From contig NZ_DIXC01000073.1 of NCBI RefSeq assembly GCF_002435945.1, forward strand, positions 1 through 34,991: DNA of 34,991 nucleotides, read 5' to 3'. Position 1 is the stretch's first letter. Each line of letters opens with the position of its first letter. The stretch comes from Mesotoga sp. UBA6090. GTDB lineage: Bacteria; Thermotogota; Thermotogae; Petrotogales; Kosmotogaceae. Under the pieces are notes generated by a model. It saw nothing but the letters and a program-made list of their open reading frames with translations. It was not told the origin of the DNA and did no database searches. Positions 24,102 to 31,492 of the stretch are shown here, piece by piece. The translations under genes and the position numbers were made by a program.

Positions 24102-25649
24102 GTGATCGCGGCCGTTGTTTTGCTGCCATTATTCTTTGCTTTCGGAAATCTACAGTTAGGTACGATTTTTGCAGTGATTTCATCGCCTTCGTTTAGGTCG
24201 ATTGCCGGGTTCACGGTCAAGCAGGCGCTTCTCAGTACATTTCTTGCAATGATTGTCGGTTTCCCGGCGGCAGTACACTATGCCAGAAGCAACGGTCGTC
24301 TTTCCCGTCTATTGGGCATAACAACCTACATACCGTTCTTCTTTCCCAGCATATCGATGGCAATAGGCTTCCTGGCAGTTTACGGCAGAAATGGAGTCTT
24401 CAACAACCTGATGTCTTTTGCCGGTCTGGAGAGGATACAGATTCTTTATTCTCTGGGGGCAGTTTTACTTGGACACGTCTTCTATAACGCACCTATAGTT
24501 ATACTAGTTCTTGGGAATGCGCTCAGAAGATTGCCCTCAGATGTGCTGGAGAGTTCTAAGATAGATGGATCGGGGAGGATACGAAGACTTCTGCGAGTGG
24601 AACTACCTCTTGTTACTCCGGCAATTATCAATTCCGCGCTTCTTATCTTCACTTACTGTTTCACCTCTTTTGCCGTTGTTCTTATATTGGGTGGGGCGCA
24701 ATTCGCTACCCTGGAAGTTTCAATTTATATGAATTTCAGACTATTGGCGGCACCGCAGAATGCCGTCGTTCTTGCCGTAGTTCAGTTCGTATTTATTATG
24801 CTTTTCGGAATACTCATCTCGCTGAGCGAGAAGAGCTCATCCTTTGAGCATGGTGAACAGTATCTGGAAAAGAACAGATTCACGGGCATCTACTCATGGC
24901 TATTTGTTCTCTTCGAATGGATACCGATTCTTGGCGCTCTCTTCAGTTCATTCTACGATTGGACCAGAGAGGAATTCATCTTCGGGAGAATAACGAAGCT
25001 GTTTGCAGAAAAGCTTGTGCTTCTCGGAACGGGACTGGCAAACACATTGGTCAATTCAATAACGCTTTCATTTCTTGCGGCCGTTGTGACGGTATCGATC
25101 GCCTTTTTTCTTTCGTGGCAAGCAAGGGACACCTCTCGTGGCTCGAGATATCTGAGAATAGTGTCTTTGATCGCTCTGTCCGTAACGCCTTCGATTCTAG
25201 CTGTTTCCTATCTCACAGTATTTGGAAGTTTCCCTGTTCCACTGCTGTTGGTGCTACTTTACATAGTTATTTCGTTGCCCGTTGCTTTGAACTACATAAG
25301 TGGTCAGGTGATCGGTGCAGAGCTCGCCTTCCTGGAGGCGGCACAACTCGACGGAGCTTCGAAACTTGCACGCGTATGGTATATGATAATCCCTTTCTTC
25401 AGAAGCACGATTGTTTACGCTGCAACGGTAGTTTTCGCCATTTCTATGGGCGAATTTGGTGGATCGCTGATACTCGGGAGCAAAGACTTCCCTACCTTTG
25501 CCGTTGCCATCTACAGACTAAACGGAAGCCGCTATCTACTGGAGGCAAGGTTCTTAAGCTCGGCCCTTGGAATTATTATTATCTCCGTTGTCGCTATCTC
25601 CCGGTGGTTTGCGCAAAAACCTGAGAGAAGTATTCGCAGCACTCCCTAA
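24102..25649 (+). CDS. thiP: Thiamine-type ABC permease with two permease domains
   Basis: A 515-residue inner-membrane protein with two binding-protein-dependent transport domains in one chain, about 12 membrane segments. The ATPase-docking loops are LESSKIDGSGRIRRLLRVELP (first half) and LEAAQLDGASKLARVWYMIIP (second half), each in the family's EAA-like form. GTG at 24102 is the only standard start but has no ribosome site; AAAGGT at 24072-24077 is 6 bases before an in-frame CTG at 24084 (then ...SLTISAVV), so initiation at a rare codon is possible. It follows thiB after about 20 bases in the same riboswitch-controlled transcript. No ATPase gene follows. Its 3' end overlaps nth on the other strand. 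Confidence 0.88.
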   Translation: MIAAVVLLPLFFAFGNLQLGTIFAVISSPSFRSIAGFTVKQALLSTFLAMIVGFPAAVHYARSNGRLSRLLGITTYIPFFFPSISMAIGFLAVYGRNGVFNNLMSFAGLERIQILYSLGAVLLGHVFYNAPIVILVLGNALRRLPSDVLESSKIDGSGRIRRLLRVELPLVTPAIINSALLIFTYCFTSFAVVLILGGAQFATLEVSIYMNFRLLAAPQNAVVLAVVQFVFIMLFGILISLSEKSSSFEHGEQYLEKNRFTGIYSWLFVLFEWIPILGALFSSFYDWTREEFIFGRITKLFAEKLVLLGTGLANTLVNSITLSFLAAVVTVSIAFFLSWQARDTSRGSRYLRIVSLIALSVTPSILAVSYLTVFGSFPVPLLLVLLYIVISLPVALNYISGQVIGAELAFLEAAQLDGASKLARVWYMIIPFFRSTIVYAATVVFAISMGEFGGSLILGSKDFPTFAVAIYRLNGSRYLLEARFLSSALGIIIISVVAISRWFAQKPERSIRSTP

Positions 25650-26241
25650 TTCCGCAAGTTTCGCACTTTGGGCCTATAGGTCTGCAGATCTCCCTGCCGA
25701 ACTCGACCATTGACCCGTTAACCGGTCCCCAAATCTTGGGTGGCAAGAGCTTCATCAGAGCAAATTCGGTGTCGTCAGGCTTCTTCGTCTTTACCCATCC
25801 CAGCCTGTTTGCGATTCTGTGAACATGGGTGTCAACTGCAAGGGCATCCCTTCCGAATGAAACGTTTAGGACGATGTTCGCAGTCTTTCTGCCAACTCCG
25901 GGGATTGTGACCAATTCTTCAAGAGTGTCAGGTACTGCGCCGCCGAAGCTATCGATGATTATCTTCGCACAGTGTATTATTCTTGCCGCTTTCTGTCTAT
26001 ACATTCCCGAAGCTTTGATCAACTCGTAAAGATCTTCTGGTTCTGCCTTCATTAGAGACTGCGGATCGGGATAAACCGAGAAGAGCCTGCGAGAGGCCTC
26101 CTCGGTATTCTCATCTCTTGTTCGCTGACTCAGTATTGTGCTCACCAAAACCTCGAAAGGTTCTTCATAATCGCGACCTCTAGGAAAGTTCTCTACTATC
26201 CATTCCGACACAGCCGCAGGTGAGCAGTCAGGCTTAGACAT
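25594..26241 (-). CDS. nth: Endonuclease III
   Basis: A bifunctional DNA glycosylase and AP lyase that removes oxidised pyrimidines. The 215-residue protein has the helix-hairpin-helix region TIPGVGRKTANIVLN with the catalytic Lys119, Asp137 in VDTHVHRIANRLG, and the four iron-sulfur cysteines 186, 193, 196 and 202 in the spacing 6-2-5. The ATG at 26241 follows GGAGGGAGG and overlaps the end of the aminopeptidase gene by 8 bases; longer frames to 26385 run inside that gene and are not credible. The last 18 codons, including Cys202, overlap the 3' end of the thiamine permease gene on the other strand. Confidence 0.95.
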   Translation of the reverse strand: MSKPDCSPAAVSEWIVENFPRGRDYEEPFEVLVSTILSQRTRDENTEEASRRLFSVYPDPQSLMKAEPEDLYELIKASGMYRQKAARIIHCAKIIIDSFGGAVPDTLEELVTIPGVGRKTANIVLNVSFGRDALAVDTHVHRIANRLGWVKTKKPDDTEFALMKLLPPKIWGPVNGSMVEFGREICRPIGPKCETCGIRECCEYFSQVFAQTTGR

Positions 26242-27652
26242 CGCCTCCCTCCAGGAAGGCCTTGTATGCTCTGTAGGTTTCATAAAGGTCTGCTTTGGAG
26301 AGAATCTCGAACGGGGAATGCATACCAAGGACGGCCGTTCCCGCATCCACAACTGTGACACCTCTTTCGGCGAAGAATTTCGCAACTGTTCCTCCGCCCC
26401 CTCTATCGACTTCTCCTAAGATAGTACTCTGCCAGTGAACTCCCTTCTCGTTTAGAAGGTTACGCACGTAGCCCATGAACTCCGCGCTGGCTTCGCTGGT
26501 TCCTGATTTTCCTCTGGAGCCCGTGTATTTCAATATTGCGATTCCGTATCCGAATCTTGCAGCGTTTGTCTGATCGTGAGCATCCTTGAAGGTTGGGTCA
26601 AATCCGGCGGCAACATCTCCGGATATCATTCTGGATTTCTCGAGAAGAAAGTCGATCTCGTAAAGCCCCTTCTCTCCAGAAAGGTTGAGAAGCTTCTCGA
26701 TAAAAGCGACCCAAAACCGCCCCTTTGCTCCAGTAACGCCTTCACTTCCAATTTCTTCCCTGTCGAAGAGAAGAACCATTGCAGTTCTCTTTGGGTTCTT
26801 TATTGAAGACATATCTTTAAGCGCTGTAATAGCAGCGTATGAACAGACCCTATCATCATGCGCGTAAGCGCCGATCATAGATCGATCAAGCCCGACTTCC
26901 CTTGGTTCGATAGCCGGCACAAGCTGGATGTCCGCAGAGAAGAAGTCTTCTTCGACAAGTCCGTACTTTTCATATAGCAGATTAAGGAACATCAGCTTAA
27001 CTGGATTCTCAAAGTCCTTGACGTCAGTTATCGGAATAGATCCGGACATAGCATTGAGATCTTTTCCTTGAAAGACCTTTCTGAAATCACCTTCCCTGTT
27101 GTCCAAGTGAGGCAGAAGATCGGAAATTACGAATACAGGATCTCCGCTACTCATTCCAATAGAGACATCTACCGATTCTCCATTGCTCTTGACTACGGTA
27201 CCTACGAAGGCCAAAGGGATGTTGAGCCACTGATACTTCTTGACTCCACCGTAGTAGTGTGTCTTGAGCATTGCGAGACCCGAATCTTCTACAAGAGGAC
27301 TTGGCTTGAGATCCAATCTAGGAGCATCGAGGTGAGCTGCAACCATGTCGATACCGTCTGTGAGGTCTTCGCCGATGACTGTTGCGATGAGGGCCTTGCT
27401 GTCTTTAGTAATGTATATGCGGTCGCCCTTTTTAACACCGCTTTCCTCGAATGAAGAGAGTGGTTTGAAACCATTTTCCCGGAGAAGGTCTACAAGATGT
27501 CTGACAGTCAGACGTTCGGTAACAGATTTGCCAATGAAGTTCATATAATCTTTTGAATAGGCAAAGACAGCGTCTCTGTCGAGTGTGAACCAGGCGTTCT
27601 TTTTCTTCAAAGTAAGCTTTTCACCGAGCTTCTTGACTTCTTCCTTTTTCAA
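26234..27652 (-). CDS. M18-family aminopeptidase
   Basis: A zinc (or cobalt) aminopeptidase of 472 residues, family M18. The metal and catalytic residues are in order: His107 (AAHLDAPRLDLKPSP), Asp266 (YAHDDRVC), Glu299-Glu300 (FDREEIGSEG), Asp346 (SGDVAAGFDPTF) and His445 (GMHSPFEI). The C-terminal HSPFE.LSKADL is the family tail. It acts in the cytoplasm on peptides from protein turnover, with a preference for acidic or neutral N-terminal residues in known members; the fold forms large dodecamers. The start is TTG at 27652, behind GGAGGTG with 5 bases between. nth follows with an 8-base overlap, so the two are co-transcribed. Confidence 0.92.
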   Translation of the reverse strand: MKKEEVKKLGEKLTLKKKNAWFTLDRDAVFAYSKDYMNFIGKSVTERLTVRHLVDLLRENGFKPLSSFEESGVKKGDRIYITKDSKALIATVIGEDLTDGIDMVAAHLDAPRLDLKPSPLVEDSGLAMLKTHYYGGVKKYQWLNIPLAFVGTVVKSNGESVDVSIGMSSGDPVFVISDLLPHLDNREGDFRKVFQGKDLNAMSGSIPITDVKDFENPVKLMFLNLLYEKYGLVEEDFFSADIQLVPAIEPREVGLDRSMIGAYAHDDRVCSYAAITALKDMSSIKNPKRTAMVLLFDREEIGSEGVTGAKGRFWVAFIEKLLNLSGEKGLYEIDFLLEKSRMISGDVAAGFDPTFKDAHDQTNAARFGYGIAILKYTGSRGKSGTSEASAEFMGYVRNLLNEKGVHWQSTILGEVDRGGGGTVAKFFAERGVTVVDAGTAVLGMHSPFEILSKADLYETYRAYKAFLEGGDV

Positions 27653-27840
27653 TACTTCACCTCCATGAAAGTCTGTTTGGTTCCATCTTCTATAATTCTA
27701 TCGGATATGTTTGCTTTTTTCGACCTGCATTGATTTGCTTTTAGACATTAGTCGAGCTTCTCTGTTTTGCCGTTCTCTTTTTATGATTCGCTTGTAAAAA
27801 GAATTTGCAGTCTATAATGGAATGATATGAATGATCTGGA

Positions 27841-27857
27841 TTAATTAGTATAATTAA
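27841..27857. promoter_or_regulatory. AT-rich palindrome upstream of the sigma operon
   Basis: TTAATTA at 27841-27847 and TAATTAA at 27851-27857 form a perfect 7-bp palindrome with a 3-base centre. A TATAAT (27849-27854) lies within it, so it may overlap a second, housekeeping promoter or be a binding site for a regulator. Confidence 0.3.
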
Positions 27858-27867
27858 CTTGTGAAGT

Positions 27868-27893
27868 TGAACCCTGTTCGCTTCTCCATCGTC
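27868..27893 (+). promoter_or_regulatory. Candidate ECF-sigma promoter of the sigma operon
   Basis: TGAACC at 27868-27873 and CGTC at 27890-27893, spaced by 16 bases, fit the ECF-type consensus (an AAC -35 motif with a CGTA/CGTC -10). Transcription would start near 27900, about 20 bases before the sigma start codon. This suggests that the sigma factor activates its own operon. Confidence 0.55.
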
Positions 27894-27919
27894 ATATAAA
27901 ACAGATTAGGGTGGTATGG

Positions 27920-28480
27920 TTGGACGAAAAGAAGTTGATAGATGGACTGAAGAAGAAGAAAGTCTGGGCCTACGAAGTCTTGTATGATGACTACGCCCCG
28001 AGGTTGGGTAGTGTTATCAAATCGTACCTTGGTTATGATGACGTAGAAGATGTGATTCAAGAGGTCTTTATAAAGGTCTTTAAGAACGTCAGGAAGTTCC
28101 GGGGCGATGCGAAGTTATCGACGTGGCTGTACAGAATCGCAGTTAATGTCTGCAAAGATACACTTGCAAAAAGAAAGCGCAACAATGAGTTTCTGACAGA
28201 TTTCAGAGAGAACGAGGATAAAGTAGCATTTGAGCCACCAGCAACCACGAACGTGTTTAGGGAAGTTATGGACGAGATTTCTTTTGAAGAATTGATGTCT
28301 GTTGTTGGAAAGCTTTCTGAGGATGATCGTTTGCTTATTAAGTTGAGAGACATAGATGATCTGTCGTACGAGGAGATTGCCGACATACTCGACAAACCGG
28401 TTGGAACGGTGAAGAGCAGGTTACACTATGCTCGGAAGAGACTTAAGGAGCTTCTCGAGGAGGTAGGTTACATTGGATGA
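27920..28480 (+). CDS. ECF-type RNA polymerase sigma factor
   Basis: An alternative sigma factor of 186 residues in the ECF class, with only regions 2 and 4. Region 2 is seen as DVIQEVFIKVFKNVRKFRG followed by KLSTWLYRIAVNVCKDTLAK (the -10 recognition helix). Region 4 has LSYEEIADILDKPVGTVKSR and the helix-turn-helix that reads the -35. A linker of about 30 residues rich in acidic and Pro residues separates them. The TTG at 27920 is 5 bases after GGTGG; a GTG 9 bases earlier has no site. The next gene overlaps by 8 bases and looks like the anti-sigma factor. Confidence 0.9.
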   Translation: MDEKKLIDGLKKKKVWAYEVLYDDYAPRLGSVIKSYLGYDDVEDVIQEVFIKVFKNVRKFRGDAKLSTWLYRIAVNVCKDTLAKRKRNNEFLTDFRENEDKVAFEPPATTNVFREVMDEISFEELMSVVGKLSEDDRLLIKLRDIDDLSYEEIADILDKPVGTVKSRLHYARKRLKELLEEVGYIG

Positions 28481-28967
28481 AGAAAGATTTGTCCACATTT
28501 TGGATCGAGAGATCCCTTTTGAGGAACTGAGGGTAGACGAAAAGAAGAACCTAAAGAGCTACGTGAAGGTTTTGGGGGCTTTCAAAGAGAGTTGCTGCTA
28601 CAGACCTTCGGATGACTTGAAGAAAAGGACGGTCAGCAAGATTCGAAAGCTGAGAAATAAGCCTTACAGAATGCTGGGAACGGTAGCGGCGTGTCTGGCG
28701 CTAGGTTTCTTCTCTGTTTCGTTCTTCACAGGCAACACCATTTTGATCAAGAAGAAGGGAGACCTCTATCAGCTCGCGAACGTTCTTGGTTCCAGCTCGA
28801 CTCTTTCTGAGAAGCTCAGGGTCAATTTGACGGCCTTTCCCCAAGAGGAAACGGAGAGGAACGACGTTGCGATGATGGAGCAGGAAATGGAGCGCTCTCT
28901 TGGCTTTCTCAGTCAACCGGATGATAAGAATTACTTTGAGATCTCGGGAATCAACACAACTTATTGA
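28473..28967 (+). CDS. Membrane-anchored candidate anti-sigma factor
   Basis: A 164-residue protein with a short cytoplasmic N-terminal domain (residues 1-65, highly charged), one membrane segment (about 67-86, MLGTVAACLALGFFSVSFFTG) and a 78-residue external tail. The layout fits an anti-sigma factor that holds its sigma factor at the membrane. No HxxxCxxC zinc motif is present (Cys41-Cys42 occur in a different setting), so it is not of the ZAS type, and no family is recognised with certainty. The TTG start lies inside the sigma gene (8-base overlap) with GGAGG upstream, so the two proteins are made together. The role is inferred from position and layout. Confidence 0.75.
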   Translation: MDEERFVHILDREIPFEELRVDEKKNLKSYVKVLGAFKESCCYRPSDDLKKRTVSKIRKLRNKPYRMLGTVAACLALGFFSVSFFTGNTILIKKKGDLYQLANVLGSSSTLSEKLRVNLTAFPQEETERNDVAMMEQEMERSLGFLSQPDDKNYFEISGINTTY

Positions 28968-29006
28968 TCTATAAACGCTCTAAGACACAGAAGGAGTGAA
29001 ATCGCC

Positions 29007-29888
29007 GTGAAAAAGCTGTCCGTACTCGTTGTCCTGTTGCTTGTTATCGGGCTGGCGGTTGGGAAGGATACTGTCGAAGAGTTAACGACACTAGTAAATA
29101 CCCTGAAGAACTCTTCGTATGAAGTAGATAGATACGTACAAGAGAGCGGAATAGTTACTACTGCGAAGAACGAGCGAGTAATAAAATCCGGTCCATATAA
29201 GCTGGTTACGTCTTATTCCTCTGTAAAGGGTGAATTCGGCTGGGTTAGAAACGGCTCAGGTCATTTTGCCATCTTCCGAACTAGAAGTGTCGCCTTTGAA
29301 CCGCTTATCAATATTAAGGACTTTGAAGACAACTTTGTAGATCTTGTCAACAGCAAGTCATATACGGTCGATCTCTTTCTCGACCTTCCCAACAGCAGAA
29401 AGATTTCGATTTCCTCCGGCACCCTCTCTTTCGATGTTACATATGATGACAACTTCAAGCTTCTAAAGCTTGTGAAATCTTATCCTTTTCACACAATAAG
29501 CGCGAGCTACCGTAATTACTCGGAGATGTCACATGAATCCTTGACCAAGCTTACAAATGCGACTGAAGGTATGATCATAATTCGTCCTCCAGTGTATTTT
29601 TCGGAATCAATGCTTGAAAAACATTTTGCTTGGTCTTCGATGGACTTTGCCACGGATGGAAAGACATATCTGTATACTCTTCTCATGTATTCCACAGAAT
29701 ACGGGCGGATGGTTCTGTATTTCTCATTTAACACAGAGCCGGACTATCTTCAGAAGTTCTCCGCTCAGATGGCTGAAGCGAACGGCTTCAGCTACGCAGT
29801 TGAAAGACTTTCCGCCACTTCTGCAGTAAGCCTTCTGGGAATGGTGGATACAAAGACTCTGAAGTCGCTTCTTGATGATCTTTACTAG
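29007..29888 (+). CDS. Exported protein in the sigma operon, possible signal partner
   Basis: A 293-residue protein with a signal peptide (MKKLSVLVVLLLVIGLAVG, about 1-19) and no lipobox, so it is probably free in the periplasm. The mature part is beta-rich in its first half (residues about 45-165, with segments such as YKLVTSYSSVKGEFGWVRNG and KISISSGTLSFDVTYDDNFK), resembling LolA/RseB-like folds, and helical or mixed afterwards. In other bacteria RseB/MucB-type proteins bind the outer part of the anti-sigma factor and pass on an envelope signal; the same could hold here. No motif proves it. The GTG at 29007 follows AAGGAG, about 40 bases after the anti-sigma gene, in the same operon. Confidence 0.7.
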   Translation: MKKLSVLVVLLLVIGLAVGKDTVEELTTLVNTLKNSSYEVDRYVQESGIVTTAKNERVIKSGPYKLVTSYSSVKGEFGWVRNGSGHFAIFRTRSVAFEPLINIKDFEDNFVDLVNSKSYTVDLFLDLPNSRKISISSGTLSFDVTYDDNFKLLKLVKSYPFHTISASYRNYSEMSHESLTKLTNATEGMIIIRPPVYFSESMLEKHFAWSSMDFATDGKTYLYTLLMYSTEYGRMVLYFSFNTEPDYLQKFSAQMAEANGFSYAVERLSATSAVSLLGMVDTKTLKSLLDDLY

Positions 29889-29965
29889 TGGTTAAGCCTT
29901 TCACTCAAAAGCAAGTCTTATTGAGGTTTTCATAAATCTTTTTCTAAAATGAATGAAGTTCTGTT

Positions 29966-29980
29966 GTATAATCAATTTAA
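29966..29980 (+). promoter_or_regulatory. PerR-box-like site over the perR -10 region
   Basis: The 15 bases GTATAATCAATTTAA match the PerR box pattern TTATAATNATTATAA at 11 of 14 fixed positions. The site covers the TATAAT at 29967-29972, so binding would block the promoter; autoregulation is common in this family. Confidence 0.4.
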
Positions 29981-30004
29981 ACCTTTTGTGGAGGCTTTAA
30001 TTGT

Positions 30005-30430
30005 ATGGAAATCAAAGACACGATAGATCTTCTAAAAAGCAGGGGTTACAGAATCACTCCTCAGAGAGTGGCGATTATAAGGATCCTCAAGGATCATGAA
30101 GGTCATCCGGGAGCTGATGAGGTTTTCAGGTATGCAATACAGCAATATCCAAATATATCTATGGCTACAGTTTACAACTTAATGGAAGTCCTCGAAAAGG
30201 AAGGGATTATTGGGGCTATTGCAGTTTCAAAGAACTCGAGGCCGTATGATTCCAATATCAAACCACATGGCCACTTTATCTGTGATTCCTGTCGGAAAGT
30301 CTTCGATATTCCTTCGAATTACTACCAAGCCTGCGCGAAAGGACTTCCTCCTGAACTGGCTGACTTCGAGGTAAACTCTCTCGAACTTATCTACAAGGGG
30401 CTATGTTCAGACTGCAAGCATACGAAATAA
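30005..30430 (+). CDS. perR: Fur-family regulator, PerR type
   Basis: A metal-dependent repressor of 141 residues. The winged helix is residues 1-80, with the recognition helix near NISMATVYNLMEVLEKEG. The regulatory metal ligands line up with those of Bacillus subtilis PerR: His34, Asp82, His88, His90 and Asp101. The last matches Asp104, where Fur proteins have Glu, and is the residue tied to peroxide sensing by iron-catalysed histidine oxidation. The structural zinc site is Cys93, Cys96, Cys134 and Cys137 (CDSC and CSDC). GGAGG lies 10 bases upstream of the ATG. It probably controls oxidative stress genes and itself; none of its targets is evident nearby. pheS follows in the same direction. 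Confidence 0.85.
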   Translation: MEIKDTIDLLKSRGYRITPQRVAIIRILKDHEGHPGADEVFRYAIQQYPNISMATVYNLMEVLEKEGIIGAIAVSKNSRPYDSNIKPHGHFICDSCRKVFDIPSNYYQACAKGLPPELADFEVNSLELIYKGLCSDCKHTK

Positions 30431-30460
30431 CCACTTCTTACGTTTCTTGGGGGTGCCTTA

Positions 30461-31492
30461 ATGGAAGGACTCGATATTAATCTGGAAGAAGTCCTAAGCA
30501 GGGTAATGAAGATTTCCGACCTGAATGATCTTCAGGAAGAGAAATCACGACTGATTGGGAAGCAGGGATTGATTACCTCCCTTATGAAGAAGCTGAAAGA
30601 GATTCCTCCCGAAAACCGAAGAGAATTCGGAAAAATCGTAAATGATTACAAGGAATCTATTGAAGAGGCTCTGAACTCCCGTAGAAGCGAGCTTGAAGTA
30701 CTGGCAAAGAGAGGGCGAGAGGAATCCGAGAGACTTGACTATACAATTCCTGGCAAAAAGAGGGATATAGGCTCTCTTCACCTGATAACACAGATAATGG
30801 AGGAAGTGCAAAGCATCTGGGTTAGCATGGGTTTCGAAGTAACTACGGGCCCAGAGATAGAGACGACATACTATAACTTTGAGGCGCTGAATACTCCCGA
30901 GTGGCATCCGGCAAGGGACATGCAGGATACCTTCTATCTCCAAGACGGCAGACTTCTAAGAACTCACACTTCGCCCGTGCAGATCAGGACAATGGAGTCG
31001 AGAAAGCCGCCTCTTGCTATTTTCGCGCCAGGAACCTGTTACAGAAAGGATACTCCCGATGCGACTCACCTTCCGATGTTTCACCAGTTTGAAATCCTTT
31101 TCGTTGATAAGGGTGTCTCTGTTAGCCACTTAAAGGGTGCTCTTGATCATTTCGCAAAGAGGCTTTTTGGTGAGGACAGAAAGATACGGTTGCGACCAAG
31201 CTTCTTTCCCTTTACCGAGCCCAGTTTCGAAGTAGATGTAAGCTGCGGAATATGCGGAGGATTGGGATGTAGAAGTTGCGGTGGAAGTGGATGGCTTGAA
31301 ATCTTGGGAGCTGGAATGGTTCATCCGAATGTTTTCAGGAACGTCGGGTTCGATCCGGAAATATGGAGTGGTTTTGCAGCCGGGACCGGTCTGGAGAGAA
31401 TTGCGATGCTGAAGTATGACCTTGAAGACATCAGAGATCTTCTTCGAAATGATAGACGTTTCCTAAGGGGTTACAGGAGGGCCGTAATATGA
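30461..31492 (+). CDS. pheS: Phenylalanine-tRNA ligase alpha subunit
   Basis: The catalytic subunit of the alpha2-beta2 enzyme that charges tRNA(Phe). The 343-residue protein has the N-terminal coiled coil (about 1-90) and the class II core: motif 2 APGTCYRKDTPDATHLPMF with HQFE (about 189-211) and motif 3 GTGLERIAML (308-317). An insert with two cysteine pairs (Cys262, 265, 270, 273; CGICGGLGCRSC) resembles a small zinc knuckle also known in other bacterial PheS proteins. The phenylalanine pocket lies near GWLEILGAGMVHP. The ATG follows GGGGTG; pheT begins inside its end (ATGA). Confidence 0.97.
   Translation: MEGLDINLEEVLSRVMKISDLNDLQEEKSRLIGKQGLITSLMKKLKEIPPENRREFGKIVNDYKESIEEALNSRRSELEVLAKRGREESERLDYTIPGKKRDIGSLHLITQIMEEVQSIWVSMGFEVTTGPEIETTYYNFEALNTPEWHPARDMQDTFYLQDGRLLRTHTSPVQIRTMESRKPPLAIFAPGTCYRKDTPDATHLPMFHQFEILFVDKGVSVSHLKGALDHFAKRLFGEDRKIRLRPSFFPFTEPSFEVDVSCGICGGLGCRSCGGSGWLEILGAGMVHPNVFRNVGFDPEIWSGFAAGTGLERIAMLKYDLEDIRDLLRNDRRFLRGYRRAVI

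Noticed and set aside
26242..26385. N-terminal extension of the nth frame
   Set aside because: It lies within the M18 aminopeptidase gene, and the ATG at 26241 has a strong ribosome site and the right family length.
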